From NCBI RefSeq assembly GCF_030264295.1, contig NZ_CP127173.1, positions 8,811,501 through 8,875,500 on the forward strand: a DNA stretch of 64,000 nucleotides, read 5' to 3'. The stretch comes from Amycolatopsis nalaikhensis. Lineage in GTDB: Bacteria; Actinomycetota; Actinomycetes; Mycobacteriales; Pseudonocardiaceae. Shown piece by piece: positions 44,192 to 53,359 of the stretch; positions within the stretch are counted from its first letter, which is position 1; the number at the start of each line of letters is the position of its first letter. A model generated the notes under the pieces. The model was not told the origin of the DNA. It saw only the letters and a list, made by a program, of their open reading frames with translations, and ran no database searches. A program made the position numbers and the translations under genes.

Positions 44192-45147
44192 GCGTGGCTC
44201 CGCAGGCGCGGGTTGGCGATCAGGTAGAGGACGTCGACGATCAGGTTGACCAGGACGAACCCGATCGCGATCGTGATCACGAAGCCCTGCACCTTGGCGG
44301 TGTCGCCGTCCTTGACGGCCTGGATCATGTTCTGCCCCATTCCCGGCAGCGCGAACATCGTCTCGATCACGACCGCGCCGCCGAGCAGGTAGCCGACCCG
44401 CAGGCCGAGCACGGTGAGCGGGGTGACGAGCGCGTTGCGCAGCACGTTGCGCCCGACGACGACCACCGGCGGCAGCCCGCCGCCGCGGGCCGTGCGGACG
44501 TAGTCGCGGTCGAGCTCTTCCACCATCGACGTCCGGATCACCCGGGTCAGCTGTGCGGCTACCGGCAGGGCCAGCGACACCGCGGGCAGCGTCAGCGAGT
44601 TGAGCCAGCCGCCGAAGGAGTCGGCCGAGCTGACGTAGCCGCTGGTCGGGAACAGGCCCCGGTCGACGGCCAGCCACTGCACCAGCAGCAGCGCCACCCA
44701 GAACGCCGGTGCCGCGACGCCGGCCAGGGTGACCACGCGGATCACCTTGTCCGGCCAGCGGTCGCGGAACAGCGCCGACGTCACGCCGAGCACCAGCGAC
44801 ACGACCAGCGCGATGACCAGGCCGAGCAGGGTGAGCTGCACGGTCAGCGGCAGCGCGGTGGCGATGGTCTCGCCGACCGGCTGCTTGGTGATCACGCTGG
44901 TGCCGAAGTCGCCCTGCACGAGGTGCCAGACGAAGTGGACGTACTGCAGCGGCAGCGGGTCCAGCAGCCCGTTCTCCGCGCGGAACTGCTGGAGCTGCTC
45001 GGCGGTGGCGTTCGCGCCGTCGAACGCCGCCAGCGCCGGGTCGGTCGGCGCGAACCGCATCACGATGAACACGAACAGGATCACGCCGAGCAGCAGCGGG
45101 ATCAGGGCGAGGATGCGGCTGAGCAGCATCCGCACGACGACGGCCAC
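44188..45147 (-). CDS. DppB-type ABC permease
   Basis: 319 residues, GTG start with GAGGAGAACACCC. Six TM helices; the N-terminal RMLLSRILALIPLLLGVILFVFIVMRFAPTDP and periplasmic loop are DppB-like, and the EAA motif DRDYVRTARGGGLPPVVVVGRN is near the C-terminus. It couples to the fused permease by GTGA and is the second gene of the transport unit. Confidence 0.95.
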   Translation of the reverse strand: MAVVVRMLLSRILALIPLLLGVILFVFIVMRFAPTDPALAAFDGANATAEQLQQFRAENGLLDPLPLQYVHFVWHLVQGDFGTSVITKQPVGETIATALPLTVQLTLLGLVIALVVSLVLGVTSALFRDRWPDKVIRVVTLAGVAAPAFWVALLLVQWLAVDRGLFPTSGYVSSADSFGGWLNSLTLPAVSLALPVAAQLTRVIRTSMVEELDRDYVRTARGGGLPPVVVVGRNVLRNALVTPLTVLGLRVGYLLGGAVVIETMFALPGMGQNMIQAVKDGDTAKVQGFVITIAIGFVLVNLIVDVLYLIANPRLRSHA

Positions 45148-45160
45148 GGGTGTTCTCCTC

Positions 45161-46750
45161 TTAGACCGGCTTGGCCTGGTTCAGGTAGATGCCCGGGTAG
45201 CCCTGGGCGCGCACGCCGGTGATCGCCTTCGGGTCCCACGCCGTGCCGAGCTGGGTGAACACCACCGGGTAGATCACGGCCTGCTCGGAGATCCGGTCGA
45301 GCAGCTGCTTGTTGAGCGCCGTCCGCTTGGCCTCGTCGGCCTCCGCGGCGGCCTGGTCCTGCAGGGCCAGCAGCGACTGGGCGTCCGGGCCGGTCCAGCG
45401 CGCGTACTTGCTGGTGAGGATGGACTTGGCGTCGTAGTAGTAGCGGATGAGCAGGTCGGGGTCGTTGCCGAACTGCATCGGGTTGTTGGTCGTCGCGACG
45501 ACCTGGAAGTCGGTGCCCGCGTCGAGCTTGGAGAACAGCGCCTTGGTGTCCTGGGAGTCCAAAGTGGTCTGGACGCCGATCGCGTCCCAGCCCTCCTTGA
45601 TCACCTTGACGCAGTCGGCGACGAGCGAGGTGTTCGTCGTGGACAGCGTGACCTTCAGGCCGCTCACCCCGGCCTGCTGCAGCAGCTGCTTCGCCTTCTC
45701 GGGGTTGTAGGCGAAGTCCTGCGACGCGGGCTGCGACGACGGGAGCTTCGGGTTGATGAACGACGTGCCCGGCGTGCCGGCGCCCTTGAGGCCGATCTCG
45801 ACCATCTTCTTCTTGTCGATGGCGTAGTGCAGGGCCTGGCGGACGAGGTTGCTGTCGAACGGCTTGTGCGCGGTGTTGAAGAGCAGGAAGAGGTTGTTGC
45901 CGCCGTCGGCGAACTCGACCGTGCGGCCGGCCTTGCGGAGCTGGTCGGCGTTGGCGGCCGGGATGTTCTCGGCGATCTGCGCGTCCGGCTTGGCACCCGA
46001 GATCGCGGCGACGCGCGGTGCGGAGTCCACGATGGACTTCCACAGCATCTTGTCGTAGGCGGCCGGGCGCGGGCCGTTGTAGTCGGCGAACTTCTCGAAG
46101 CTGGTGTGGCTCAGCGGTGCCTGCTCGACGACCTTGTAGGGGCCGGAGCCGACGACCTTGCCCGCCGCGGCGTCGGCCCACTTGCCGTCGTAGACGTGCT
46201 TCGGGACGATCTTGCAGCACTGGATCCGCTGCAGCGCGTACGGGAAGGGGAACTTCAGCACGAACTCGACCGAGCGCTCGCCGGTCTTCTTCACCTCGGA
46301 CAGCCAGTGCGAGAAGAAGCTGTGGATCAGCACGTTCTCCTTCTCGCTGAGCGCCCGCGCGTAGGTGAAGACGACGTCGTCGGCGGTCACCGGCTGCCCG
46401 TCGTGCCACTTCGCGCCGTCGCGCAGCTCGAACTTCAGGCTGGTGCCGCTGACGTCGGCCGGCAGGGCCTTCGCCAGGCCGGGGAACGGCGCCCGGGTGA
46501 TCGGGTCACCCTCCACGAGGGACTCGTAGCAGTGCAGGATCGCGGCCATCGAGAACGCGGACGCCGTCTGCAGCGGGTCCCACGTCTGGTTGTTGCCGTA
46601 GCCGATCACGGCGGTCAGGGAGCCCGCCGAGCTGCCGGTCTTGTTGGTGGAAGCCGGGCCGCCGCAGGCGGCGAGCACGGTCGGGAACGCCAAAGCCGCC
46701 CCGGCGAAGGTGGTGTAGCGCAGCAACTGGCGGCGGCTGAGCTGGGACAT
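45161..46750 (-). CDS. SBP-family 5 substrate-binding lipoprotein
   Basis: 529 residues. The N-terminus SRRQLLRYTTFAGAALAFPTVLAAC is a twin-arginine-type signal ending in a lipobox with Cys29. The mature domain is the large SBP_bac_5 fold (oligopeptide, nickel and saccharide binders): YESLVEGDPITRAPFPGLA, WHDGQPVTADDVVFTYARAL. SatA, the sialic-acid binder of Haemophilus ducreyi, belongs to the same family, so a sialylated ligand is possible. It is the first gene of the operon, divergent from the GntR gene. Confidence 0.92.
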   Translation of the reverse strand: MSQLSRRQLLRYTTFAGAALAFPTVLAACGGPASTNKTGSSAGSLTAVIGYGNNQTWDPLQTASAFSMAAILHCYESLVEGDPITRAPFPGLAKALPADVSGTSLKFELRDGAKWHDGQPVTADDVVFTYARALSEKENVLIHSFFSHWLSEVKKTGERSVEFVLKFPFPYALQRIQCCKIVPKHVYDGKWADAAAGKVVGSGPYKVVEQAPLSHTSFEKFADYNGPRPAAYDKMLWKSIVDSAPRVAAISGAKPDAQIAENIPAANADQLRKAGRTVEFADGGNNLFLLFNTAHKPFDSNLVRQALHYAIDKKKMVEIGLKGAGTPGTSFINPKLPSSQPASQDFAYNPEKAKQLLQQAGVSGLKVTLSTTNTSLVADCVKVIKEGWDAIGVQTTLDSQDTKALFSKLDAGTDFQVVATTNNPMQFGNDPDLLIRYYYDAKSILTSKYARWTGPDAQSLLALQDQAAAEADEAKRTALNKQLLDRISEQAVIYPVVFTQLGTAWDPKAITGVRAQGYPGIYLNQAKPV

Positions 46751-46782
46751 CGCTGTCTCCTGGTGCCCTCGAACGGTAGGAC

Positions 46783-46796
46783 ATGGGACGTCCTAT
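46783..46796. promoter_or_regulatory. Candidate GntR operator 1
   Basis: ATGGGACGTCCTAT is a near-perfect inverted repeat around GGACGTCC, 33 bases before the transporter's ATG. It overlaps the wider repeat TAGGAC-(7)-GTCCTA starting at 46777. FCD-type GntR proteins bind short two-fold sites in their divergent promoters. Confidence 0.5.
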
Positions 46797-46854
46797 GACC
46801 GGCGTGAGCCTAGGATGCGTTCGCGCGCCGGTCAAGAGCACTGGACGTATGACG

Positions 46855-46866
46855 TAGGATGTCCTC
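46855..46866. promoter_or_regulatory. Candidate GntR operator 2
   Basis: TAGGATGTCCTC matches the core of the first site in ten of twelve positions and lies 27 bases before the GntR start, as expected for autoregulation. Confidence 0.4.
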
Positions 46867-46892
46867 TCATGACGCACCCGGGGAGGACACCA

Positions 46893-47618
46893 GTGGCCCG
46901 TCCGCAGCGCAGCGAAGAGATCACCAAGCGCATCATCGACCTGATCGTGGAGCGGGAGCTCCCACCGGGCGCGCCCATGCCCACCGAGCTGAGCCTGATG
47001 GAGGACATCGGCGTCAGCCGCAACTCGATCCGCGAGGCGATCAAGGCCCTGCAGGCGCTCGGCATCGTCGAGATCCGCCACGGCTACGGCACGTTCGTCG
47101 GTTCGGCGGGCTCGGAGTCCCTGCAGACGTGGCTGCTGTTCCGCACCCGCGCCCGTGGCGCGACCGACGTCGGGCGGCTGCGCGACCTCCTGGAGGTGCG
47201 GGAGATGCTGGAGACCGAGCTGACCCGCCGCGTCGCCGCCGACCACCGGCCCGAACTGGTCGAGGAGCTCCAAGCCTGCGTCGCGCGGATGAAGCGCAAG
47301 GGCCCGGACGCGGCGGAGGCCGACCGCGAGTTCCACGACCTCATCTGCGCCGAGGCCGGGTTCGACCTCGCGCGCGAGCTCACCGGGCTGTTCTGGGACG
47401 TCTACCGGATCGCCGAAAGCGAGCTCGGCGGACCCGCGTCGTCGCCGACAGCCACGGCGAAGCGGCACCAGGCCATCGTCGACGCCCTTTTGCTGCGAGA
47501 CGCGGATGCCGCGGCTGAGGCCGTGCACCGGCACTTCGACGAGGTCCGCAAGCGCGCGAAAGCCGGGCCGTACGGGGGTTTCGGCGTCGCGCGGCCGATT
47601 CCGGCCGCCCGGTCCTGA
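46893..47618 (+). CDS. GntR-family regulator, FCD (FadR/NanR) type
   Basis: 241 residues from the GTG at 46893, 6 bases after GGGAGGA; the ATG at 46869 is an alternative but lacks such a site. The winged helix has ITKRIIDLIVERELPPGAPMPTE, NSIREAIKALQALGIVEIRHGYGTFV. The all-helical FCD domain follows (LLEVREMLETELTRRV and FHDLICAEAGFDLA, with the His/Asp set for a metal and carboxylate ligand). FCD regulators answer to sugar acids and similar ligands. It is the obvious local regulator of the sialidase/transporter operon. Confidence 0.92.
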   Translation: MARPQRSEEITKRIIDLIVERELPPGAPMPTELSLMEDIGVSRNSIREAIKALQALGIVEIRHGYGTFVGSAGSESLQTWLLFRTRARGATDVGRLRDLLEVREMLETELTRRVAADHRPELVEELQACVARMKRKGPDAAEADREFHDLICAEAGFDLARELTGLFWDVYRIAESELGGPASSPTATAKRHQAIVDALLLRDADAAAEAVHRHFDEVRKRAKAGPYGGFGVARPIPAARS

Positions 47619-47730
47619 CCGTGTGTCGTTGACCCGATCGGGGTAATTCGGCGGAGTTCGAGAACCGGGCTCAACGACCCGGGCGTCTGGCTCGTCGGTA
47701 GTGGTGATCAACCACCACACGGAGGTGCCA

Positions 47731-49851
47731 GTGCGAAGAACTCTCACGGTGTCGGCAGTGCTGCTCGCGGGATTGGTGGGACTCACCCCACCGGCCGCAG
47801 TCGCCGCGGCACCGCCGACGACGACCGCCACCCTGCCCACGGGCGAGCGGCTCACCGTCCTGCCCAGCCCCGACGGGCGGCTGCGCTACGACGTGCGGCC
47901 CACCGTCGAGAAGGGCATGGCGCGGGCGCTGGTGCACCTGCGGCTCGGCGAGCGCGACTACGAGGTGCCCGGCACCGCGCTCCCCTACCTCGGGCGCGGG
48001 CTGGACCTGAGCCTGTTCGACGTCCGGGCGCTGCTGGCCGGGGCCGCGGTCCCGGTCGACACCACGACGTTCGGCGCCGCACTGGCGAAGCAGTTCAAAG
48101 AGGACAACGCACGGGGTAGCTTCGGCGGTCAGGGGCTCTTCGCCGGAGGCCGGAGCTTCACGCTCGCCGGACCGCGTCCGGCGGCCCAGCCGCGTTCGGT
48201 GATGCGCACGGTCTCGCTCGACGCGAACGACATCTCCGGCAAGCCCGCCGACACCGGCGTCGCGTTCCTCTCCAACACCGACGACGGGACCCTCCTCGAC
48301 CCGGACGAGAGCCTCAACTACTTCTCCGGCGGCACCGCGAAGTTCAGCGTGCCGGACGGCAACTACAGTGCGCTCGGCCTCTTCTGGACCGCCGATGCCG
48401 ACGGCAACCCGACCGAGGTGCGGTTCAGCGCGCGCCCCGAGTTCGCGGTGCGGGCGGACACGACCGTGCGCGTGGACGCCTCCCGCGCGACCAGCGAGGT
48501 CACCTGGGTGACCCCGCACCCGGCGTTGCTCGACGACACCGGGTTCCTCTTCCGCCGGGCGGCGCAGACCGGGCCCGCGTTGCTCGTCGACTTCGACGCC
48601 GGGCCCGGCGTGCCGATCTCGGTGTCGCCGACGGCCGTGCCGGTCCGCACCGGCGCGCTCCAGACCTACCCGTACAGCAGGCTCGTGTCCCCGCCCGGGC
48701 CGGGCACGCCCTACGAATACGTGCTGCAGAAGGCGAGCACGGGCACGATCCCGCGGCAGCGGTACGTGATCACGGCGAAGGACGTCGCCGCGGTCGACGC
48801 CACCTACTTCAGCGAGTACTCCTCGCTCGGGCTGCGGCAGCGCAGCGGGATGTTCGCCTTCGAGGACGTCAGCGGCCGGGTGTCGCACCCGATCCAGCTG
48901 CCCCGCAAGCAGACCGAGTACGTCTCCGCGGCGCCCGACCTGCGCTGGTTCGGCGGGTTCTCCAAGTACGTACTGCCCGGGCCGTTCCCCGGCTGGGCCG
49001 GTGGCCAGTACGAGGCGTTCCACGCCTACCAGGGCGGCTCGACGGTCACCGAGAACTGGAACAAGTTCCCGCTCCACCCGGCGGGCAGCGTGGCGCTCCT
49101 GCCGCTGGACGACGGCAGCGCGCCGGAGCAACCGGCCGCCACGCGCGCCGGTGACCTGCTGCGGCTGTCGCTCACGCCGTTCAGCGACAACCAGCCAGGG
49201 CACCTGGGCTTCGGTTTCTCCGGCGAGGCGCGGGACACCGTCACCGGGCACTACACGCTGACCCAGGACGGCACCCCGATCGCCGAGGGCAACCCGGCCG
49301 GGGTCACCGCGCTCATGCTGGAGCAACCGGTGACGTCCGAACCGTCGACACTGGGGCTGACCGTCGACGCCGGGCGCACCGGGCCGATGTACCGCCAGAG
49401 CACCGCGACCCACACCGAGTGGACGTGGCCGTCGCGGCACGTCGAGGGCGCGCGGCTCCCGGCGGCGCTGGTCTGTCTGCGCGAAAAGGGCAGTGTCGAC
49501 CGGTCGTGCGCGGTCGAGCCGATGCTGACGCTCGGCTACGCCGTCGGCGGACTGCGTCCGGACGGCTCCACGGTGTCCGGGCCGCAGAGCCTCGACCTCA
49601 CTGTCGGGCACCTGCAGCAGAGCGCCGCTTCGCCGGTCACCGGCGCGACGGTCCAGTATTCGACCGACGGCACGACCTGGCACGACGCGACGGTCACCAC
49701 CCGCGGCGACGGCGTCTTCCACGCGGACTTCACCGCGGTCACGGAGTTGTTCCGCGGCACGGAAGTCTCGCTGCGCGTCACCGCGGCCGACGCCGCCGGG
49801 GCGACCGTGGCGGAGACGATCACCGCCGCCTACCACGTCTACACCTCCTGA
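47731..49851 (+). CDS. Large secreted beta-rich protein of unknown function, coupled to an S53 peptidase
   Basis: 706 residues from a GTG after GGAGG, with a signal peptide ending AVAAA. No catalytic triad is evident. The sequence is beta-strand dominated with a possible short motif YTLTQDGTPIAEGNPAG and a C-terminal Ig-like/FN3-like module (VTGATVQYSTDGTTWHDATVTTRGDGVFHADF). It resembles the non-catalytic part of secreted actinobacterial subtilases, without the protease. Its stop lies 5 bases before the sedolisin gene, so the two are co-expressed. It may be a partner, substrate-binding or structural protein for that peptidase. Confidence 0.7.
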   Translation: MRRTLTVSAVLLAGLVGLTPPAAVAAAPPTTTATLPTGERLTVLPSPDGRLRYDVRPTVEKGMARALVHLRLGERDYEVPGTALPYLGRGLDLSLFDVRALLAGAAVPVDTTTFGAALAKQFKEDNARGSFGGQGLFAGGRSFTLAGPRPAAQPRSVMRTVSLDANDISGKPADTGVAFLSNTDDGTLLDPDESLNYFSGGTAKFSVPDGNYSALGLFWTADADGNPTEVRFSARPEFAVRADTTVRVDASRATSEVTWVTPHPALLDDTGFLFRRAAQTGPALLVDFDAGPGVPISVSPTAVPVRTGALQTYPYSRLVSPPGPGTPYEYVLQKASTGTIPRQRYVITAKDVAAVDATYFSEYSSLGLRQRSGMFAFEDVSGRVSHPIQLPRKQTEYVSAAPDLRWFGGFSKYVLPGPFPGWAGGQYEAFHAYQGGSTVTENWNKFPLHPAGSVALLPLDDGSAPEQPAATRAGDLLRLSLTPFSDNQPGHLGFGFSGEARDTVTGHYTLTQDGTPIAEGNPAGVTALMLEQPVTSEPSTLGLTVDAGRTGPMYRQSTATHTEWTWPSRHVEGARLPAALVCLREKGSVDRSCAVEPMLTLGYAVGGLRPDGSTVSGPQSLDLTVGHLQQSAASPVTGATVQYSTDGTTWHDATVTTRGDGVFHADFTAVTELFRGTEVSLRVTAADAAGATVAETITAAYHVYTS

Positions 49852-49856
49852 GGGGA

Positions 49857-51017
49857 ATGTCCACTGTGAACAGAAGATGGATCGGCGCGCTGGCCGCGGT
49901 GGTGGTGGCCGTGGCCGGGTTCGCCCCGGCCGCGGCCGCCGCGCCGGTGTCCCGCGCGGCGTGCCCCGACCCGGGTCCCGGCCGCGCGCGGTGCCTCACC
50001 ACGTTCGCGCCGGGCGCGGTTCGCACCCTGGCCGACGGGCCGGTCGCCTGGGGTGCCGACGACCTGGCGTCGGCCTACCGGCTGCCCGCCGCAGCGGGCC
50101 CGGACACGGTCGTCGGCATCTCGATCGCCTACGACGCGCCGAACCTGGAGGCGGACCTGGCCGCGTACCGCGCGCAGTACGGCCTGCCACCCTGCACCAC
50201 GGCGAACGGCTGCTTCACCAAGGTCAACCAGCGCGGTGCGGCCACTCCGTTGCCCGCCGCGGACTTCGGCTGGGCGCTGGAATCCACTTTGGACGTGTCG
50301 ATGGTGTCGGCGGCGTGCCCGTCGTGCCGGATCGTCGTGGTGGAGGGCGATTCGCCCGGGTTCGCGGACTTGGCCGAGACGGAGGACACCGCGGTCCGGC
50401 TCGGCGCGAAGGTGGTGTCGAACAGCTACGGCGCGCGGGAAAGCGGCGCCCCACTGGCCTTCGCGAGTCACTACCAGCACCCGGGCGTGACGGTGGTGGC
50501 GTCCTCGGGCGACGCGGGCTTCACGGCGGCGAGCTACCCCGCCGTGCTGGCGTCCACGGTGGCGGTCGGCGGAACGACGCTGGCCCGCGACCCGGGCTCA
50601 CCCCGCGGCTGGGCGGAGTCGGCGTGGCAGTACGGCGGCAGCGGCTGCTCGGCGTACATCGCGAAACCGGCGTGGCAGCGGGACACCCACTGCGGGAAGC
50701 GCACGGTGGCGGACGTCGCGGCGGCGGCCGAGGACATCGCGATCCACTACGCGGACGCGGGCGGCTGGCTCCCGGTGAACGGCACGAGCGCGTCGGCGCC
50801 GTTCATCGCGGGGCTGTACGGCCGCTCGGGTCACGCCGGCACAGCCCAGCCCGCCGACCTCTACGCGCACGCGACGCAGTTCGTGGACATCACGGCGGGG
50901 AACAACGATCCGTCCGGCGGCGGCAAGAAGTGCGGCGGCGACTACCTGTGCGTCGCGGGCCCGGGCTACGACGCCCCGACCGGAGTCGGGGTCCCGAACG
51001 GCCTGACGGGCTTCTGA
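49857..51017 (+). CDS. Secreted S53 (sedolisin-type) serine peptidase
   Basis: 386 residues, AGGGG before the ATG. Signal peptide ends AAAAP. Glu142 and Asp146 (ESTLD) form the ExxxD pair and Ser311 lies in NGTSASAP; Asp in SSGDAGFTAA is the oxyanion residue. These are the S53 hallmarks, with VVSNSYGARE. The usual about 180-residue propeptide is missing: the catalytic core begins about 60 residues after the signal. A C-terminal calcium site may be DITAGNND. It is expected to work in acid outside the cell. Confidence 0.85.
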   Translation: MSTVNRRWIGALAAVVVAVAGFAPAAAAAPVSRAACPDPGPGRARCLTTFAPGAVRTLADGPVAWGADDLASAYRLPAAAGPDTVVGISIAYDAPNLEADLAAYRAQYGLPPCTTANGCFTKVNQRGAATPLPAADFGWALESTLDVSMVSAACPSCRIVVVEGDSPGFADLAETEDTAVRLGAKVVSNSYGARESGAPLAFASHYQHPGVTVVASSGDAGFTAASYPAVLASTVAVGGTTLARDPGSPRGWAESAWQYGGSGCSAYIAKPAWQRDTHCGKRTVADVAAAAEDIAIHYADAGGWLPVNGTSASAPFIAGLYGRSGHAGTAQPADLYAHATQFVDITAGNNDPSGGGKKCGGDYLCVAGPGYDAPTGVGVPNGLTGF

Positions 51018-51021
51018 AAGT

Positions 51022-51072
51022 CCGTGAAGGCCACCTTCCCGGCAGCTATCACCGCGACGGTGGCCTTCACGG
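51022..51072. terminator. 14-bp hairpin between convergent S53 and response-regulator genes
   Basis: CCGTGAAGGCCACC and its complement GGTGGCCTTCACGG lie 23 bases apart. The right arm overlaps the last codons of the response-regulator gene, so the hairpin can serve both messages. Confidence 0.65.
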
Positions 51073-51729
51073 CGTTTCGGCGGGCTCGGCGCCCGGGCGG
51101 CAGAGGCCGCGCTCGTAGGCCAGCAAGCCCGCGGCGGTCCGGTGCGCGCAGTCCAGCTTCCGCACCACCTGGCTCACCACGGCGCGGACCACCGGCTCCG
51201 GCACGCCGAGACGAGTGGCTATCTCCGCGTTGGACAGGGCCGAGCCGATCCCGATCAGCACCTCGCGCTCCCGGGCCGTGAGCCGGTCGACCTGGGCCAG
51301 CCGCTCGTCGCGGGGACCGGACAGGCGGGTCGCCGCCGAGACCAGGCGGCGGGAGGCGTCCGGGGAGAGGACCACGTGACCGTCGGCGGCCAGGCGGACC
51401 ACCTTGATCAGCTCGTTGCGCCGCGCCGAACGCAGGACGAACCCGGCCGCGCCGTCGCGCAGGGCCCGCAGGATCCCGCTTTCGGAGTCGAACGTGGCCA
51501 GCACCAGCACGGCCGGGCGGCGGGCGACCGGCCCCAGTGGCGCCAGGCGCATGTCCAGGAGCACGACGTCCGGCAGCCGCCGCCGGAGCGTCGCGCGGGC
51601 CGACGCGGCGTCACCGGCCGCGCCGACCAGTTCGATGCCGTCGGCTTCGTCGAGCACAGCTGCCAGGCGGGTGCGCACGGCCGGGTCGCGGTCGGCGACC
51701 AGCACGCGGACCGGCGGTGGTGGGAGCAC
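51067..51729 (-). CDS. NarL/FixJ-type response regulator with altered receiver
   Basis: 220 residues. The receiver has RVLVADRDPAVRTRL and the phospho-acceptor Asp in VVLLDMRLAP. The conserved Lys after the fifth strand appears replaced by Arg (GFVLRSARR). The LuxR HTH is DRLTAREREVLIGIGSALSNAEIATRLGVPEPVVRAVVSQVVRKLD. No histidine kinase is adjacent, so it is an orphan. It starts 3 bases after the small gene 51733-52122 and so belongs to the P450 operon. Phosphorylation-independent action is possible. Confidence 0.85.
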   Translation of the reverse strand: MLPPPPVRVLVADRDPAVRTRLAAVLDEADGIELVGAAGDAASARATLRRRLPDVVLLDMRLAPLGPVARRPAVLVLATFDSESGILRALRDGAAGFVLRSARRNELIKVVRLAADGHVVLSPDASRRLVSAATRLSGPRDERLAQVDRLTAREREVLIGIGSALSNAEIATRLGVPEPVVRAVVSQVVRKLDCAHRTAAGLLAYERGLCRPGAEPAETP

Positions 51730-51732
51730 GCC

Positions 51733-52122
51733 TCAGCCCTGGGGCCGCAGGCGGATCAACGGCAGGTCCCGCTTCGCCGCGCCGACGAGGTCCCGGCCAC
51801 CCGGCCCGCGCAGCCGCAGCTCGCGGAACCGGACCGACGAGAGCTGCGCGGCTTCGATCGGGTAGACGTCGCCGTAGCGCTTGATCTTGTCGACCAGCTC
51901 CGTGCCGAGCAGCTCGACGAGCCCGGCGTGCCGGGTGGCACCGCCGCCGAGCGGCACGTCCAGCTGCTGTCGCACCTCGGGGAACCGCTGGTCCAGCTCG
52001 ACGGCCAGCTGGTGGATCGTCACGTAGGCCGGCCCGAACTCCGGCGCGTCCGGGCCCGGCGGGATCTCCTGCAGCACCTTGACGAGCTTGTCGTCCATCC
52101 CGAGCTTGTCCCACAGGGTCAC
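51733..52122 (-). CDS. Small unknown protein between P450 and response regulator
   Basis: 129 residues from a GTG at 52122 after GGGAGGACG. It is a soluble mixed-structure protein: KLVKVLQEIPPG, PAYVTIHQLAVELDQRFPEVRQQL, LVELLGTELVDKIKRYGDVYPIEAAQLSSVRFRELRL. No cysteine. I recognise no domain. It is sandwiched between the P450 and the orphan regulator with gaps of 31 and 3 bases. Confidence 0.6.
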   Translation of the reverse strand: MTLWDKLGMDDKLVKVLQEIPPGPDAPEFGPAYVTIHQLAVELDQRFPEVRQQLDVPLGGGATRHAGLVELLGTELVDKIKRYGDVYPIEAAQLSSVRFRELRLRGPGGRDLVGAAKRDLPLIRLRPQG

Positions 52123-52153
52123 GTTCGTCCTCCCGCCACGGCCGCGCCCACGT

Positions 52154-53359
52154 CTACCAGAGGACGGGCACGCGGTCCACTCCCCCGGTGACACGGTTCG
52201 TGCGGATCTCCAGTTCATCGACCGGCACGGCCAGCCGCAGCCCGGGGAACCGGCGGAACAGCGACCCGAACACGACGCGCAGCTCGGTGCGGGCGAGGCT
52301 GGCGCCGATGCAGAACCAGCCGCCGTAGGCGAAGGCGACGTGGCCGTTGGGCTTCCGGTCGGGGTCGAAGGATTCCGGGTCCGGGAACACGGACGAGTCC
52401 CGGTTGGCGGCCGCGATCGACAGGACGACGGCGTCGCCGCGAGCGATCGTGACGCCGCCGACTTCGACGTCGTCGTGGGCGTAACGGAGGACGCCGAGGC
52501 CACCGGGCGCGGACAGCCGCAGGATTTCCTCGACCACCCCGTGCACGCGGCCTTCGGGGTCGGCGGCCAGCGCGTCCCGCCGGGCGAGGTCGGTGAGCAG
52601 GTACAGGACGCCGAGATCGATCCGGTTGGACGTGGTTTCGTGGCCCGCGAAGAGCAGACCGGCGGCGAGCCGGGCGAGGTCGTCGTCGCCGAAGTCCGGG
52701 TTGCCGGCCTGCGCGCGGACCATGTCGGAGACGACGTCCTGGCCGGGTGCGCGCCGCTTCTCCGCGGCGAGCCCGGCCATGTAGGCGGCGAACTCGTCGA
52801 GCGCGGCCTCGGCGCCGGCGCCGATGTCCATCCGGCCCATCCGCTCCGAGAGGACGCGGAAGGTGTCCCGGTCTTCGTAGGGGACGCCGAGGAGTTCGCA
52901 GATGACGAGCACGGGCAGCGGGAAGGACAGGTGTTCGTGCAGGTCGACGGGCTCGCCGTCGAGCCGCGCCCGCTCCATGGCGGCGAAGCAGCCGTCGGCC
53001 AGCTCCTGGACGTGCCCGGCGAGCCGCCGGATCCGGTTGGCGGAGAAGGCGGGCACGAGCATCCGCCGCATCCGGGCGTGCTCGACGTGCTCGGTTTCGT
53101 GGTCACCCTGCGGCCGGCTGAGGATGGCGGCGTCCGACAACGCCGACGCCTCTTCCGGCGCCGGGTGCGAGCGCCCGAACCGCGGATCGGTGAAGACCGC
53201 CCGGACCTGCTCGAACCCGGTGACGAGCCAGGCGGGGTCCCCGGCGGGGGTGGTCACGCGCACGACCGGGCCCTGCCGCCGCAGCACCTCGAACAGCGGA
53301 GCGATCTCGAGGACGTTCGGCCGCTCGAAGGGCAGGCGCGGCGTCTCGGTGGCGGTCAT
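52154..53359 (-). CDS. Cytochrome P450 with a non-canonical heme loop
   Basis: 401 residues from the ATG at 53359 (GGAGACCC site). The I-helix AGHETTSN, the K-helix EEILR and the Cys-ligand loop are present. The loop reads FAYGGWFCIG with Cys350: the consensus Gly2 is Ala and the consensus His two residues before Cys is Trp348. Overall it is a class I bacterial P450 needing ferredoxin partners encoded elsewhere. Substrate is unknown. Downstream genes are an unknown protein and a response regulator. Confidence 0.93.
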   Translation of the reverse strand: MTATETPRLPFERPNVLEIAPLFEVLRRQGPVVRVTTPAGDPAWLVTGFEQVRAVFTDPRFGRSHPAPEEASALSDAAILSRPQGDHETEHVEHARMRRMLVPAFSANRIRRLAGHVQELADGCFAAMERARLDGEPVDLHEHLSFPLPVLVICELLGVPYEDRDTFRVLSERMGRMDIGAGAEAALDEFAAYMAGLAAEKRRAPGQDVVSDMVRAQAGNPDFGDDDLARLAAGLLFAGHETTSNRIDLGVLYLLTDLARRDALAADPEGRVHGVVEEILRLSAPGGLGVLRYAHDDVEVGGVTIARGDAVVLSIAAANRDSSVFPDPESFDPDRKPNGHVAFAYGGWFCIGASLARTELRVVFGSLFRRFPGLRLAVPVDELEIRTNRVTGGVDRVPVLW

